In this document: positions 8,803 through 17,376 of the stretch, one piece after another
Numbering within the stretch: the first letter of the stretch is position 1
Layout: each line of letters starts with the position of its first letter
Assembly (NCBI GenBank): GCA_019745155.1
Contig: JAIETM010000004.1
Location: 186,001-250,000, forward strand
From: Chitinophagaceae bacterium
GTDB lineage: Bacteria > Bacteroidota > Bacteroidia > Chitinophagales > Chitinophagaceae
Direction of reading: 5' to 3'
Length of the DNA: 64,000 nt
The notes under the pieces: model-generated
The model's input: only the letters and a program-made list of their open reading frames with translations
What the model was told of the DNA's origin: nothing
The model's database searches: none
Program-made: the position numbers and the translations under genes

Positions 8803-9798
8803 TTAAGCGTATGAGCTTACTAGCTCAAAAACAGATGTAATCAAATGTTCTTTTCCTACATATGGAATTTTCACTTGAGGAAAAGGTAGACCAACCCAAT
8901 TATGAAAATACTGCACAAATTGGTCATCGAGTTTGTCCAGCACTTCAATACCCAAAAGCTTTAAAGCCGCGGCATTGCAGTATTGCTCATATTGCCCTTT
9001 GATAGGTATTACCATTAATTTCTTACCTAAATACAAAGCTTCTGCAGGTGTTTCAAAGCCTGCGCCAGTTATGATGCCGTGACAATGAATCAGGCTTTGT
9101 GTGAATGCTTGATTAGCAATAGGCCTGAATAAGAGATTGCTATCCTCTATAACAACTTGCATATTTCTGGAGAATATCTCAAATCGATATTGAGGAAGTT
9201 GCAGTAGTATTTGTTTCAATAGCTGATCATGATAATGCGGCAAATACACGGTGAAATGACCATGATCTTCCGGCACCGCTTGCTCAATAGCATCCTTGAT
9301 AACCGGACCATAAATAAAATCATCATACTGCTCAAAATGCAAGCCTACATAGTTGGTGGCAGGTGCATAATGCTTCAATACCATTTCTCCAATCAAATGC
9401 TTTCGTGCTGGCCTGGGCACAAATGCGCTTTGAAAACTAGCCTGATGGCCGAAACCAATACTTGGCACTTTTTGGAGCTTGGCTGCAAGCGCTGTAATTG
9501 GTTCAAAATCGTTGATCACTACATCGTAAGCTTTCAGCGGTAAAGCCTTTGCTTCATCATACAAACGCTTCAACGCTAACTGCTTAATCATTTTTGCATA
9601 ATCAAGTCCGCCATTGGCTCCATAATGCAAGCTCAATCCTTTACTTGTATATTTTGGTGCTAGGTCTGCTTGTAAGTTGGCGTTATTGCCACTAAGAAAA
9701 ACATCTACTTGACCATATTCACGTAAGTAAGGCAAGAGTTCTATGGCTCTTGATACATGGCCATTACCTGTGGCCTGAACAGCGTAAAATATTTTCAT
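8803..9798 (-). CDS. MurG-like glycosyltransferase family protein
   Basis: 331 residues. The N-terminus (MKIFYAVQATGNGHVSRA) resembles the glycine/histidine loop of GT-B glycosyltransferases, and the C-terminal half has the conserved GAGFETPAEAL acceptor/nucleotide-sugar block (about 244-254). This is the pattern of UDP-sugar transferases related to MurG and of the uncharacterised 'glycosyltransferase family protein' group. Its start overlaps the stop of the upstream metallophosphoesterase by 4 nt, indicating translational coupling. Together they suggest modification of a glycolipid or envelope glycan. Sugar and acceptor cannot be read from the sequence. Confidence 0.75.
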   Translation of the reverse strand: MKIFYAVQATGNGHVSRAIELLPYLREYGQVDVFLSGNNANLQADLAPKYTSKGLSLHYGANGGLDYAKMIKQLALKRLYDEAKALPLKAYDVVINDFEPITALAAKLQKVPSIGFGHQASFQSAFVPRPARKHLIGEMVLKHYAPATNYVGLHFEQYDDFIYGPVIKDAIEQAVPEDHGHFTVYLPHYHDQLLKQILLQLPQYRFEIFSRNMQVVIEDSNLLFRPIANQAFTQSLIHCHGIITGAGFETPAEALYLGKKLMVIPIKGQYEQYCNAAALKLLGIEVLDKLDDQFVQYFHNWVGLPFPQVKIPYVGKEHLITSVFELVSSYA

Positions 9799-10655
9799 GG
9801 CTGATCTACCTGTAATGAATACAGATAATGATGAATCGTATCTGCTAGCACATCCAGTTTAGGCAAGTGCTTATCCATGGCAACAACGGGCGCCAACTTT
9901 TCTTTAAATGCTGCAGGATCATAGTAGACAATTTCCCAAATACCACGATTGTATTCTAATGCGGAGAGATTTTCAATCCAATCGCCACTATTCAAATAAG
10001 TTACCGAACCGTTTTTGGTAGTAATGACTCTTTTCTGGGGCTGATGTATATGCCCACATACTACATAATCATATTGCTTTTCAATAGCCAACTCTGCAGC
10101 TGTCTGTTCAAAATCCGCGATCCAGCTTACTGCTTTCTTCACACTATTCTTCACCTTTTTACTAAAACTCATTTTCTCTCTACCCAACAATACCAGTAAC
10201 TTATTTAGAATACTATTGATCAAAATCAACAAATCATAACCATAGCCACCTAGTTTAGCAATAAACTTGGCAGAACCTTTTGTGGTTCTATCAAATACAT
10301 CGCCATGGAAAAACCAAGTCATTTTACCATTCATTTCCATCACAAACTTGTCGGCAAGTTCCAGGTTACCAATACGCATACCGCTATACCTGCGTAAAGC
10401 TTCATCGTGATTACCGGTAATGTAAATCACCCTAGTGCCGTGTGATAGCAAAGAGAAAATCTCTTTCAAGACCTGCATATGTGCAACAGGAAAGAACCGC
10501 TTGCTAAACTGCCAGATATCTATGATGTCGCCGTTCAAAATCAGCAACTGAGGTTGGATGGATCTGAGATAGTTAACGATTTCGTTAGCTTGGCAGCCGT
10601 AAGTGCCTAGATGTAAATCGCTGAGCACCACTACTTCAACGGGTTTTCTTTCCAT
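9795..10655 (-). CDS. LpxH-like UDP-2,3-diacylglucosamine diphosphatase family metallophosphoesterase
   Basis: 286 residues with calcineurin-like motifs in order: VLSDLHLGTYGCQ (10-22), GDIIDIW, GNHDEALRRY, HGDVFD and CGHIHQP. The Y-G-C-Q after the first motif and the long middle helix are typical of the Bacteroidota LpxH-like/UDP-2,3-diacylglucosamine diphosphatase family, which hydrolyses the pyrophosphate of UDP-diacylglucosamine in lipid A synthesis; many members are probably paralogues with other nucleotide-sugar or lipid substrates. It is coupled by ATGA overlap to the glycosyltransferase downstream. No signal peptide; cytoplasmic or peripheral membrane. Confidence 0.75.
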   Translation of the reverse strand: MERKPVEVVVLSDLHLGTYGCQANEIVNYLRSIQPQLLILNGDIIDIWQFSKRFFPVAHMQVLKEIFSLLSHGTRVIYITGNHDEALRRYSGMRIGNLELADKFVMEMNGKMTWFFHGDVFDRTTKGSAKFIAKLGGYGYDLLILINSILNKLLVLLGREKMSFSKKVKNSVKKAVSWIADFEQTAAELAIEKQYDYVVCGHIHQPQKRVITTKNGSVTYLNSGDWIENLSALEYNRGIWEIVYYDPAAFKEKLAPVVAMDKHLPKLDVLADTIHHYLYSLQVDQP

Positions 10656-10832
10656 GTGGATGGTTTATCAAAATTGATAGCTGCACATGAACCCATCGTT
10701 AGGGAATCGTTAGGGATTTGTGACGTTAATATGAATCAATTATGAACAAATACATATCAGTAATTGCTGATCAAAACTTAACATTGAAAACAGCAGGACG
10801 TCATACAATACAGCTACATTGTATCTTCCAAA

Positions 10833-11114
10833 ATGGCTACAATGTATTTACCTACGGAAGAAATGCAACTGATAGAACAGATCAGGCATGCACAGAATGA
10901 GAAAGAAGCCTACTCATTAATTGAATCTACTTTACGCTGGCTTGCTTCCAATCAATCGTTTGATGATATACAACTTCATGTAAGAAAAATGTACCGAAGT
11001 CTTGGCGCTGTCAATCCGCTATTGGTAGAAGATCCTGAAGAATGGAATATTATTCAGGCATCAAAAGTGCATTACTACAGAGTGGGCACACAATATCATG
11101 TAGAAATCGCATAA
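10833..11114 (+). CDS. Small conserved-looking hypothetical protein (93 aa)
   Basis: 93 residues, no signal peptide or membrane segment. Function not recognised. Its C-terminal third (NP..VEDPEEWNIIQASKVHYYR) resembles the C-terminus of the 85-residue protein at 16014 (SPFDYLPEEWANITEAKVIIYR), so the two may belong to one small family. It stands alone on the plus strand, divergent from the LpxH-like gene, and its stop abuts the stop of the convergent GH5 gene. Start chosen at the first ATG of the frame. Confidence 0.6.
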   Translation: MATMYLPTEEMQLIEQIRHAQNEKEAYSLIESTLRWLASNQSFDDIQLHVRKMYRSLGAVNPLLVEDPEEWNIIQASKVHYYRVGTQYHVEIA

Positions 11115-12491
11115 TCATCTGGCACTGGCTGGCCTTCTATCCCATGTATAGGTACCTCGCAGGCGATTCTGCTCATCCCATAAGGAGACTTTGATTTCTG
11201 TGCTAGGCAAATCAGCACCTTTAATCAGCTGCGACTGTTTATTCCTTAAGCTGATATCCTTTACCTTTTTTCGCTCAACAGTTACCAATGCAACTCTTCC
11301 ATTCACTGGTGCTTCGAATTCAATGAATAAGTTGGACGTAGCGTCATCGGCTGTATATTTTGTAGACCAAAAAGGAGGGGCTGACTCTATTGGATGCATG
11401 CCCCAAGCTTCCTGATAAATGAGCGGAATTTTATTGTCTACATAAAAAGAGAAATTACCATCCCACTCCCACCAAGCATAAGGAATATGGTATTTTTCAA
11501 AAGCTACACGCAAGTAGCGCATATGCCTGGCTCTTTGGTCAGCATCTGCTGCCCGATAAGAGCCAAACTCTTCAATAAAAACGGGTACATGGTGCATCCT
11601 GCTCCATTGAATCAGGTTACGCACATCACGGAATACGCGGTTGCTATCCTTCCACTGATTGAATAACTGCTTATTGTAATCATTCCAACCATTTTCTTTT
11701 GCATCTGCAGCCTCAGGCAAAACAGCAGTTGGATCACCAAAAGAAACATGTAATGTCTGATATTCCCTATTCATCCAAGTAGCACCTTGATGGGTAAATA
11801 TCAGAGGCTCATAGTAGTGCACTGCATAAATGATATTGTGGTCCTGCAAAGGCTGCATAGGCAATAATCCTCTCAAACTATTGTATTCCGTGCCTCCTGC
11901 AATAAGTGTATGCTTGGGCAGAAATTTTCGGATGATGCTTACAAGTCTGTTGGCCACTTCATACCATTCAGCATCAGCAATATCATGCGGTTCATTGAAA
12001 ATAGAAAAGTAAACCTGTTCAGGATTGGTATACTGAAAGTGGCGTGCAATCTGCTCCCACAAACTATACAAACGAGCTGTATCATCATATTGCTTATTAC
12101 CCGGCTGTAAAAAACCATGCTGATAGCAAATGACAATATTCATATCCAAAGCTGCCGTCCAGCGAATCATGCTATCCACAGCAGTAAAATAAGAAACTGA
12201 ATCAATATTGTAGGGCTTAACCCTGTTCTCCCATCGATCAAAACAAACAGGTAAGCGTAGCGTCTTTACCCCAAATGCCTTCATCTTTGGTAGCTCCGCT
12301 TTCTTTCGATACAAAGCTTTGGTCTCGAAATAATCTGTTTGCTGCACTTGCATATGCCCGCGCCAATATTGCTCTGCCCAGGTAAGATTCATTCCCTTAC
12401 CCAAAGTAGCCTGACGGCGAAAAGCAAGTTCGTCCTGCGCAAATATTACACAGGACGAAAGCATGAATATTAACAGTAAATACTTATGCAT
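11115..12491 (-). CDS. Glycoside hydrolase family 5 (cellulase-like) secreted enzyme
   Basis: 458 residues with a signal peptide ending near IFAQ (about 18). A (beta/alpha)8 barrel of GH5 type is indicated by SIFNEPHD (acid/base Glu, about 165) and PVFIEEFGSY (nucleophile Glu, about 306). GH5 enzymes hydrolyse beta-linked glucans or mannans; the exact specificity is not readable. After the barrel (from about 380) a short beta-rich tail follows. Its start overlaps the stop of the upstream Pmp3-like gene by 8 nt, so the two are probably cotranscribed, though no functional link is evident. Confidence 0.85.
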   Translation of the reverse strand: MHKYLLLIFMLSSCVIFAQDELAFRRQATLGKGMNLTWAEQYWRGHMQVQQTDYFETKALYRKKAELPKMKAFGVKTLRLPVCFDRWENRVKPYNIDSVSYFTAVDSMIRWTAALDMNIVICYQHGFLQPGNKQYDDTARLYSLWEQIARHFQYTNPEQVYFSIFNEPHDIADAEWYEVANRLVSIIRKFLPKHTLIAGGTEYNSLRGLLPMQPLQDHNIIYAVHYYEPLIFTHQGATWMNREYQTLHVSFGDPTAVLPEAADAKENGWNDYNKQLFNQWKDSNRVFRDVRNLIQWSRMHHVPVFIEEFGSYRAADADQRARHMRYLRVAFEKYHIPYAWWEWDGNFSFYVDNKIPLIYQEAWGMHPIESAPPFWSTKYTADDATSNLFIEFEAPVNGRVALVTVERKKVKDISLRNKQSQLIKGADLPSTEIKVSLWDEQNRLRGTYTWDRRPASAR

Positions 12492-12900
12492 TGCCGGTTA
12501 CTACCAATACAGAATAAATAGCACCTGGTAACCAGAACAGCAATGTGAGCAATAAAGAAATCCAGAACTTATTTGTTACCTGACCTTTCTCTTTGATCAA
12601 TACCCCAACAGGTGGAATCAAAATAGCAAATATGATGGCCAAAACCTGATCATCGCTTGCTGTACCGGCAGCTTTAGCAGCTTTCCACTCTTTCACTGCT
12701 TTTTTAGCATCCTGAATACGCTGCTTACGCTCTTTCTTAGACAGTGATTGAAAAGATTGAATAGACTCATCAAGTGTTTTCTCAATACTCGCAGAGTCAG
12801 CAATATTTGTTGGCTTTACAGCGAGTGCAGCCGTGCTTGTGTTGATACCCAAGGCCAAGCAAAGCAATGCTAAAAGGAAGAAAGTACGCATGATTTTCAT
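12484..12900 (-). CDS. YqaE/Pmp3-family small membrane protein with signal peptide
   Basis: 138 residues. A signal peptide (to about residue 24), then a charged helical stretch rich in Lys/Glu (about 45-80) and a C-terminal pair of membrane segments with the Pmp3/YqaE signature IIFAILIPPVGVLIKE and FWLPGAIYSVLVV. Such proteins are linked to membrane potential and stress in other organisms. The ATG at 12900 is chosen because it opens the signal peptide; an in-frame ATG at 12936 would add 12 residues without that property. Its stop overlaps the GH5 start. Confidence 0.75.
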   Translation of the reverse strand: MKIMRTFFLLALLCLALGINTSTAALAVKPTNIADSASIEKTLDESIQSFQSLSKKERKQRIQDAKKAVKEWKAAKAAGTASDDQVLAIIFAILIPPVGVLIKEKGQVTNKFWISLLLTLLFWLPGAIYSVLVVTGNA

Positions 12901-12948
12901 AGAGTAATTTTTACTGAAAATAATGCTTTTCGGCATATAAGAACATAA

Positions 12949-13563
12949 TCATGGTTTGGCATAAGCCAGCCTATCCAATGGCGACACTGTATAATAAGCA
13001 TCTAATCCACAACTAGCTAAACTACCTGCTGTATGCAGATCAATAAATCCATCTTCGTCTATCAAGGCCTCATCAAGGAATACTTGTTCAACTGCACCAA
13101 TCACAAAAAAAGTATTGTTCCATCGAATAGGTATAATCTCTTTGAGTGATAAGCTATATTGAATCTTACTCTCTTGCACAAACGGTGCTTGAATACCTTC
13201 CCTGTATTGCTCGGTTAAACCTACTGCTGTAAACTCATTGATTTCAGCAGGATATTTTGCACTTGTTTGATGTGCTTTTTGGTAAAAAGCTTCTTGAATA
13301 TGATTGATGGTATATACACCTGTTGCCTGAATATTGGCAATGGTATCAGGCGCTGCAGCCAATGGTCTGTTGACAAAACCAATTAATGCAGGGTCTGCAC
13401 CCAAATGAACAATATTGCTGAAGATGGCCAGATTGGGGATACCGCTTTCGCTGATGGTACCGATGAGGCTTGCAGATTTAAATCCGCTCAAACTATTCAG
13501 GAAATTGGCTCTATAAAAGCGATCCCATTTAGTCCAAACATCTGCAGAAAATTGTCTTTCCAT
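12949..13563 (-). CDS. Flavin reductase-like FMN-binding split-barrel protein
   Basis: 204 residues matching the flavin reductase-like domain: an N-terminal strand pair with SLIGTISESGIPNLAIFSNIVHLGADPALIGFV (read as short blocks ASLIGTI, NLAIFSN and PALIGFVNRP) and a later YTINHIQ block (about 99). Proteins of this type bind FMN and act as NAD(P)H:flavin reductases or as stand-alone oxidoreductases. No partner monooxygenase is adjacent. It precedes the Pmp3-like gene by about 50 nt in the same direction. Confidence 0.8.
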   Translation of the reverse strand: MERQFSADVWTKWDRFYRANFLNSLSGFKSASLIGTISESGIPNLAIFSNIVHLGADPALIGFVNRPLAAAPDTIANIQATGVYTINHIQEAFYQKAHQTSAKYPAEINEFTAVGLTEQYREGIQAPFVQESKIQYSLSLKEIIPIRWNNTFFVIGAVEQVFLDEALIDEDGFIDLHTAGSLASCGLDAYYTVSPLDRLAYAKP

Positions 13564-13652
13564 GCTGTTTCAACAGATACGAATAAGAATGGTTGAAAGC
13601 AGTAATGAACTACAGAGAAATAGGATAGTTTGTAAAAAGTAAGTCATCAATG

Positions 13653-13970
13653 TTAACTCACAGAAACCTTGCACACTCTTAGCACTAATAAGTTATTTAC
13701 CTTATAGACATCTTCTGGAGCATCAGCTAATCATACAGAAAAATCATTCACAAATGCATAAGGCCCTTGGCATGGCGGATTGATTGATCCATCTGCACGA
13801 TGATTACCCGGATAGAGATAACAAGTAGGATCATATTGCGGACGAATATCTAGCGCAACAGCTTCCACTTTACCTTGCCATGGATGCTTCATACGATGCG
13901 GAGAAACCAATATCCACTTACCTGTAAGAATTTTCAAACGCGTATGCGCATGTCCATGAAAATCAAACAT
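13653..13970 (-). pseudogene. galT: galT remnant: galactose-1-phosphate uridylyltransferase N-terminus with in-frame stop
   Basis: The first 79 codons read like the GalT N-terminus (MFDFHGHAHTRLKILTG, WILVSPHR, PWQGKVE, YDPTCYLYPGNHRADG, FVNDFSV). An in-frame TGA at 13731-13733 interrupts it, and the same frame continues with LADAPEDVY and further GalT-like residues until TAA at 13653. The remaining three quarters, including the catalytic HPH motif, are absent. It lies 3 nt downstream of galK on the same strand, the usual gal operon order. The gene cannot produce active GalT. Confidence 0.85.
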
Positions 13971-13973
13971 AAC

Positions 13974-15140
13974 CTATCGTATAATTTCAGTTCCGTTTTC
14001 AATTGATACCACATAAGCCGTAAGAGGTAACTGCATAGCTGCTTCATAAGCAGGCTTCAAGGAAGCAATCAAGCTTTCAACAGCTTCCTCACGCACCAGG
14101 TTAATGGTGCAACCGCCAAAGCCTCCGCCCATCATACGAGCACCAATGACAGCATCGTTCTGCTTCACCTGATTCACCAACCAATCCAGCTCTTTACAGC
14201 TAACCCCATACATTTGACTTAAACCCTCATGTGTGGCAAACATTTTTCTGCCTAGCGCAGCAATGTCTCCACCTTCCAAATCTGCACAAGCTGCTTGAAG
14301 GCGACTGATTTCCTGCACCACATAACGACTGCGCATATCAATCAACGCATCCTTAGGTTGCACATAACTATCGAGCATGGCTTCATCCACACTGCGCAAG
14401 GAGTTGACACCCTGCACATGACTTCTTACCCACTCGACGGCTGTTTTGCATTCTTTTCTTCTGGTATTGTATTCAGATGAAGCAAGCGAATGTTTCACAT
14501 TCGTGTTTAACAAAACAATCTTGATACCATCCAACTTGAATGGCACATAACTATATTCCAGTGTTTTACAATCAAGCTTGATCAGGTGATCTTTTTTACC
14601 CATCATCGATGCAAACTGATCCATGATACCACACATCACCCCTGCATACTCATGTTCCGCTTTTTGCGCCATTTTTACCATGGTGATGCGATCAATATTT
14701 GATTGATATAGCTCATTTAAAGCGAAAACTGTTGCACACTCTACAGCTGCAGAAGAAGAGAGACCTGCACCAATGGGCACATCGCTCATCAATACAGCAT
14801 TGAATCCCTTGATTGCTACACCAAGCTTTTTAAACTGCGCTACTACACCTAAGATATAGTTTGGCCAACTTATATCGCCAACACGCATCAGATTATCTAC
14901 TGATGTCGTAAAGTTTTCCTTCAGATCATACGCGTGCAATTGTATGGTATTGTCATCGCGAAGTGCAACAGCCATATAAGCAGCTTTATCAATCGCACCC
15001 GGTAACACAAAACCTTCATTATAATCTGTGTGTTCACCGATGATATTGATACGTCCCGGAGAACGTACAATCAATGGTGCATCCAGACTACCAAAAGCCT
15101 GCTGAAAAATGATCGAAATTTCTTGCACTTGCGTAAGCAT
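13974..15140 (-). CDS. galK: Galactokinase
   Basis: 388 residues with all GHMP-kinase blocks of galactokinase: SPGRINIIGEHTDYNEG (about 31-47), the ATP-binding DVPIGAGLSSSAA (about 120-132) and the C-terminal MMGGGFGGCTINLV. It phosphorylates galactose to galactose-1-phosphate in the Leloir pathway. The ATG at 15140 gives the usual galactokinase N-terminus; an ATG nine codons earlier (15167) is possible. The next gene, galT, is a broken remnant, so the product must be handled by an unlinked uridylyltransferase or galK has another use. All motifs appear intact. Confidence 0.92.
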   Translation of the reverse strand: MLTQVQEISIIFQQAFGSLDAPLIVRSPGRINIIGEHTDYNEGFVLPGAIDKAAYMAVALRDDNTIQLHAYDLKENFTTSVDNLMRVGDISWPNYILGVVAQFKKLGVAIKGFNAVLMSDVPIGAGLSSSAAVECATVFALNELYQSNIDRITMVKMAQKAEHEYAGVMCGIMDQFASMMGKKDHLIKLDCKTLEYSYVPFKLDGIKIVLLNTNVKHSLASSEYNTRRKECKTAVEWVRSHVQGVNSLRSVDEAMLDSYVQPKDALIDMRSRYVVQEISRLQAACADLEGGDIAALGRKMFATHEGLSQMYGVSCKELDWLVNQVKQNDAVIGARMMGGGFGGCTINLVREEAVESLIASLKPAYEAAMQLPLTAYVVSIENGTEIIR

Positions 15141-15521
15141 TGTTAGTCGCTTGTTTTCGGTACCCATTATCCCAATCCCCGTTTAAAACTAAGCTTATCT
15201 GCCAAGGTCTTAGCTACAGAATATTGTTGAAAAAAAGGCAAATGATTTTTTCAAAAACATTTAAAAATCAGCTACTACTATCATGCTCATTTGTTGATAA
15301 AATGTTTTTTGTAGATTCTCCCTGTCCAGGAATCATCAAATGTATAGGAAAGGTTGGGATTTCAGCACAATTGTAGCACTTCCCAGCTAACACATAGCAA
15401 AAGTTGAATATTTCAAGCGAACTGAATTTGTTATAGAGCAATGCTGTAACAGCATTAGCAAATACAGGATCAGCAACAAGCTCTTCGCTCATCGAAGGGT
15501 AAACTAAAATTCACTAGCAAT

Positions 15522-15614
15522 AAAATGCCCCCATTGTTGGAGGCTTAATCTGATGTCTCAGAAAAAATATTGTTTCCTGAAACAATAGGTGTAACCGTAT
15601 CGAGAGTTGAATAC
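15522..15614 (-). pseudogene. Decayed tRNA-Met 3' end plus terminator (att-like direct repeat)
   Basis: Aligns in the same orientation with 30980-31073: hairpin GCCCCCATT..GG.GGC, the word GGCTTAATCTG, the block TGAAACAATAG, then tRNA acceptor and T-arm (TATCGAGAGTTGAA versus GATCGGGAGTTGAA). Roughly three quarters of positions agree by eye. The 5' half of the tRNA is not recognisable. The intact copy is the tRNA-Met at 31051. Together they bracket the phosphonate gene block, as expected for a tRNA-targeted island whose distal repeat has drifted. Confidence 0.65.
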
Positions 15615-15685
15615 CGACGCTTGGTCGGCACCAAGACAGTAGCTTCGCTGTTCGCCTTGGCCCAAGACCTTCAAAAACAAAAAAA

Positions 15686-15705
15686 GGGTCTTCAAATGAA
15701 GACTC
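15686..15705 (-). terminator. Hairpin plus T-run downstream of the phosphonate operon
   Basis: On the minus strand GTCTTC-ATTT-GAAGAC is followed by CC and then a run of seven T. It is the first strong terminator-like structure after the FAD oxidoreductase stop (16255) in the operon direction. Confidence 0.55.
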
Positions 15706-16013
15706 TTCTGTAGCGGTAAATTTTCCCTTTTCGAACCTTTTGAGCGAAATAATAAACCTCTCAAACCTATAACCACTCACCTCTTGGAGGACTACTAGCC
15801 AATCAATATTGAGACAATCTTGATTTCCAGGCATTGGTTGAAGCTAATTTTAGATTAGAAAAATATACCTAATAGAATAATTACCCCCCCCCTCTTTGGG
15901 ATAATATTTTGGAGAGAAATCATGGTATTCAAAATATTCACAATAAAACAATATCCACGAAATAGACAAATGATACACGCAACTTACTCTTGCAAAATAT
16001 CTAGCACCCCCCC

Positions 16014-16271
16014 ATGACAGAACTTTTTACTACACGTATCGTTCGTTTCCGCGATTTTAATGCTTTAGAGCAATTTATTGTTGGTTTCTTGGATAGGCTT
16101 GACAAGTCTGATTTAGCTGAGCATCGAACAATACCAAAATCAATCTACGATCATTTGCAAAGGCTTAGCCCCTTTGATTATCTACCAGAAGAATGGGCAA
16201 ATATTACTGAAGCAAAGGTAATCATTTACCGAACCTGGGTAGCAGACACTGCACCTATGCAAACTGCTTAG
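16014..16271 (+). CDS. Small hypothetical protein (85 aa) at the island edge
   Basis: 85 residues, no signal or membrane segment, function not recognised. The C-terminal part (PEEWANITEAKVIIYR) resembles that of the 93-residue protein at 10833 (PEEWNIIQASKVHYYR). The ATG at 16014 directly follows seven C residues, so no purine-rich ribosome-binding site is present; a TACTCTTG -7-like box lies about 25 nt upstream, compatible with a very short leader. Its last 17 nt overlap the 3' end of the convergent FAD oxidoreductase gene. Confidence 0.55.
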   Translation: MTELFTTRIVRFRDFNALEQFIVGFLDRLDKSDLAEHRTIPKSIYDHLQRLSPFDYLPEEWANITEAKVIIYRTWVADTAPMQTA

Positions 16272-17376
16272 AAAATTCTTCTGCTAGGCCAAAAGACAAA
16301 GTCATACCCGCTCCTCCCAACCCATTAATAACCCATACACCTTTAACAACCTCTTGCACTAGCTCAGTAGCTCCGTTAGTCATTTTTGGATAAACTCCAT
16401 TCCAAGTTTGTATTACACGCCAATCATCAATAATTGCTATTTTTTTCAAATAATCAAGTATCAATTCATTGATTGCCGCTTTATCGAAGGGATCAAAATC
16501 TTTGCCATACTCATGACTGTCGCCAACAGTTAACTCGCCAAGATGATTCTGGCAAGCCATAACATGTATTCCGTGTGCAATATATGCAGGGTATTCTAGC
16601 TCGTAAACTTCTTTCAATAAAGGTAGGGATTGCGCTACCCCGAAGCTTTTGTAGTGTATTAAAGATAAGCCACCACAAATAGCTGTGCCAAATCGTTGAT
16701 TAGATTGTTGCGCAACCAAACGTAACATTTGCAATTTACATTTAGTAAAATGCTGTGCATATACTTGTGGGAATAATAACTCCAAATCGGCTCCACTACA
16801 AATACAAACCATATCTGTATCAACACGCTTACTGCCAACCATCACAAAACCAGAATATGCTTCTGTAACAAGCTGATTAAATTTAAACTCAACTCCATAC
16901 TCACTCTCTAAAAAAGCAGGCAAAGACCTAATTACATTTCTTGACTCAACTATCACCTCTTCCTCGCTCCAAATTGCGCCTAAAGCATTTTGAGTATTAA
17001 CATTAGGAAACTTAGCTTTCAATTGGTCTTTTTCAACCCAATGTATTTTTCTTTCATGCTCATATGCACCAACAATTTCTTTCATCACCTCTACCTCAAG
17101 TACTGATTGTGCAACATGTAAGCTACCAGCCTCCTCAAACCAACTTTTAGTAGAAATACATACATCTTTCCATATGTTTCTCGATCTTGTAGCGCGATTA
17201 TATAGTTTCCCCGATGGCTGTCCGATAGGCCAAACCATCCCGAAATTTCTAATAGAAGCCCCGACAGAAAAATCGCTTTTCTCATATACCGTTACTTTCC
17301 ATCCTAACTCAGCAAGTGCTTTTGCGGTTGCCAATCCGACGATACCTGCACCGATTATGACTGCATTATTTGCCAT
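16255..17376 (-). CDS. FAD-dependent amine oxidoreductase of the phosphonate-associated (TIGR03364-like) family
   Basis: 373 residues, DAO-type flavoprotein: N-terminal GAGIVG dinucleotide fold (residues 9-14), YEKSDFSVGASIRNFGMVWPIGQ, and a C-terminal GLGGAGMTLSFGLAEE closing FAD-binding block. The combination SxRNFGM near residue 45 fits the DAO subfamily that recurs in bacterial phosphonate gene clusters; characterised relatives oxidise 2-aminoethylphosphonate or its N-methyl form to phosphonoacetaldehyde (family knowledge recalled, not tested). It is last in a nine-gene operon and overlaps the transporter gene by 11 nt. With the PhnX-like hydrolase two genes upstream it could replace the PhnW transaminase. 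Confidence 0.75.
   Translation of the reverse strand: MANNAVIIGAGIVGLATAKALAELGWKVTVYEKSDFSVGASIRNFGMVWPIGQPSGKLYNRATRSRNIWKDVCISTKSWFEEAGSLHVAQSVLEVEVMKEIVGAYEHERKIHWVEKDQLKAKFPNVNTQNALGAIWSEEEVIVESRNVIRSLPAFLESEYGVEFKFNQLVTEAYSGFVMVGSKRVDTDMVCICSGADLELLFPQVYAQHFTKCKLQMLRLVAQQSNQRFGTAICGGLSLIHYKSFGVAQSLPLLKEVYELEYPAYIAHGIHVMACQNHLGELTVGDSHEYGKDFDPFDKAAINELILDYLKKIAIIDDWRVIQTWNGVYPKMTNGATELVQEVVKGVWVINGLGGAGMTLSFGLAEEFSKQFA

Larger units (their letters stand above)
15141..16013. other. Gene-free 870-bp stretch between galK and the phosphonate block
   Basis: No credible gene. It contains the decayed tRNA-Met end (15522-15614), a cluster of short GC-rich dyads just beyond it (15619-15665, for example CTTGGT-cggc-ACCAAG), a terminator-like hairpin (15686-15705) and two poly-C tracts (9 C at 15884-15892; 7 C at 16007-16013). 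Short open frames here overlap these structures and show no family resemblance. Confidence 0.6.

Noticed and set aside
15619-15665. A second intact tRNA beside the decayed repeat
   Set aside because: An anticodon-like hairpin is visible but the 5' acceptor strand does not pair with the 3' strand and the loop is six bases.
15514-15834. Minus-strand 106-codon frame in the galK/phosphonate gap
   Set aside because: It overlaps the decayed tRNA end and terminator hairpins; no motif, no ribosome-binding site.
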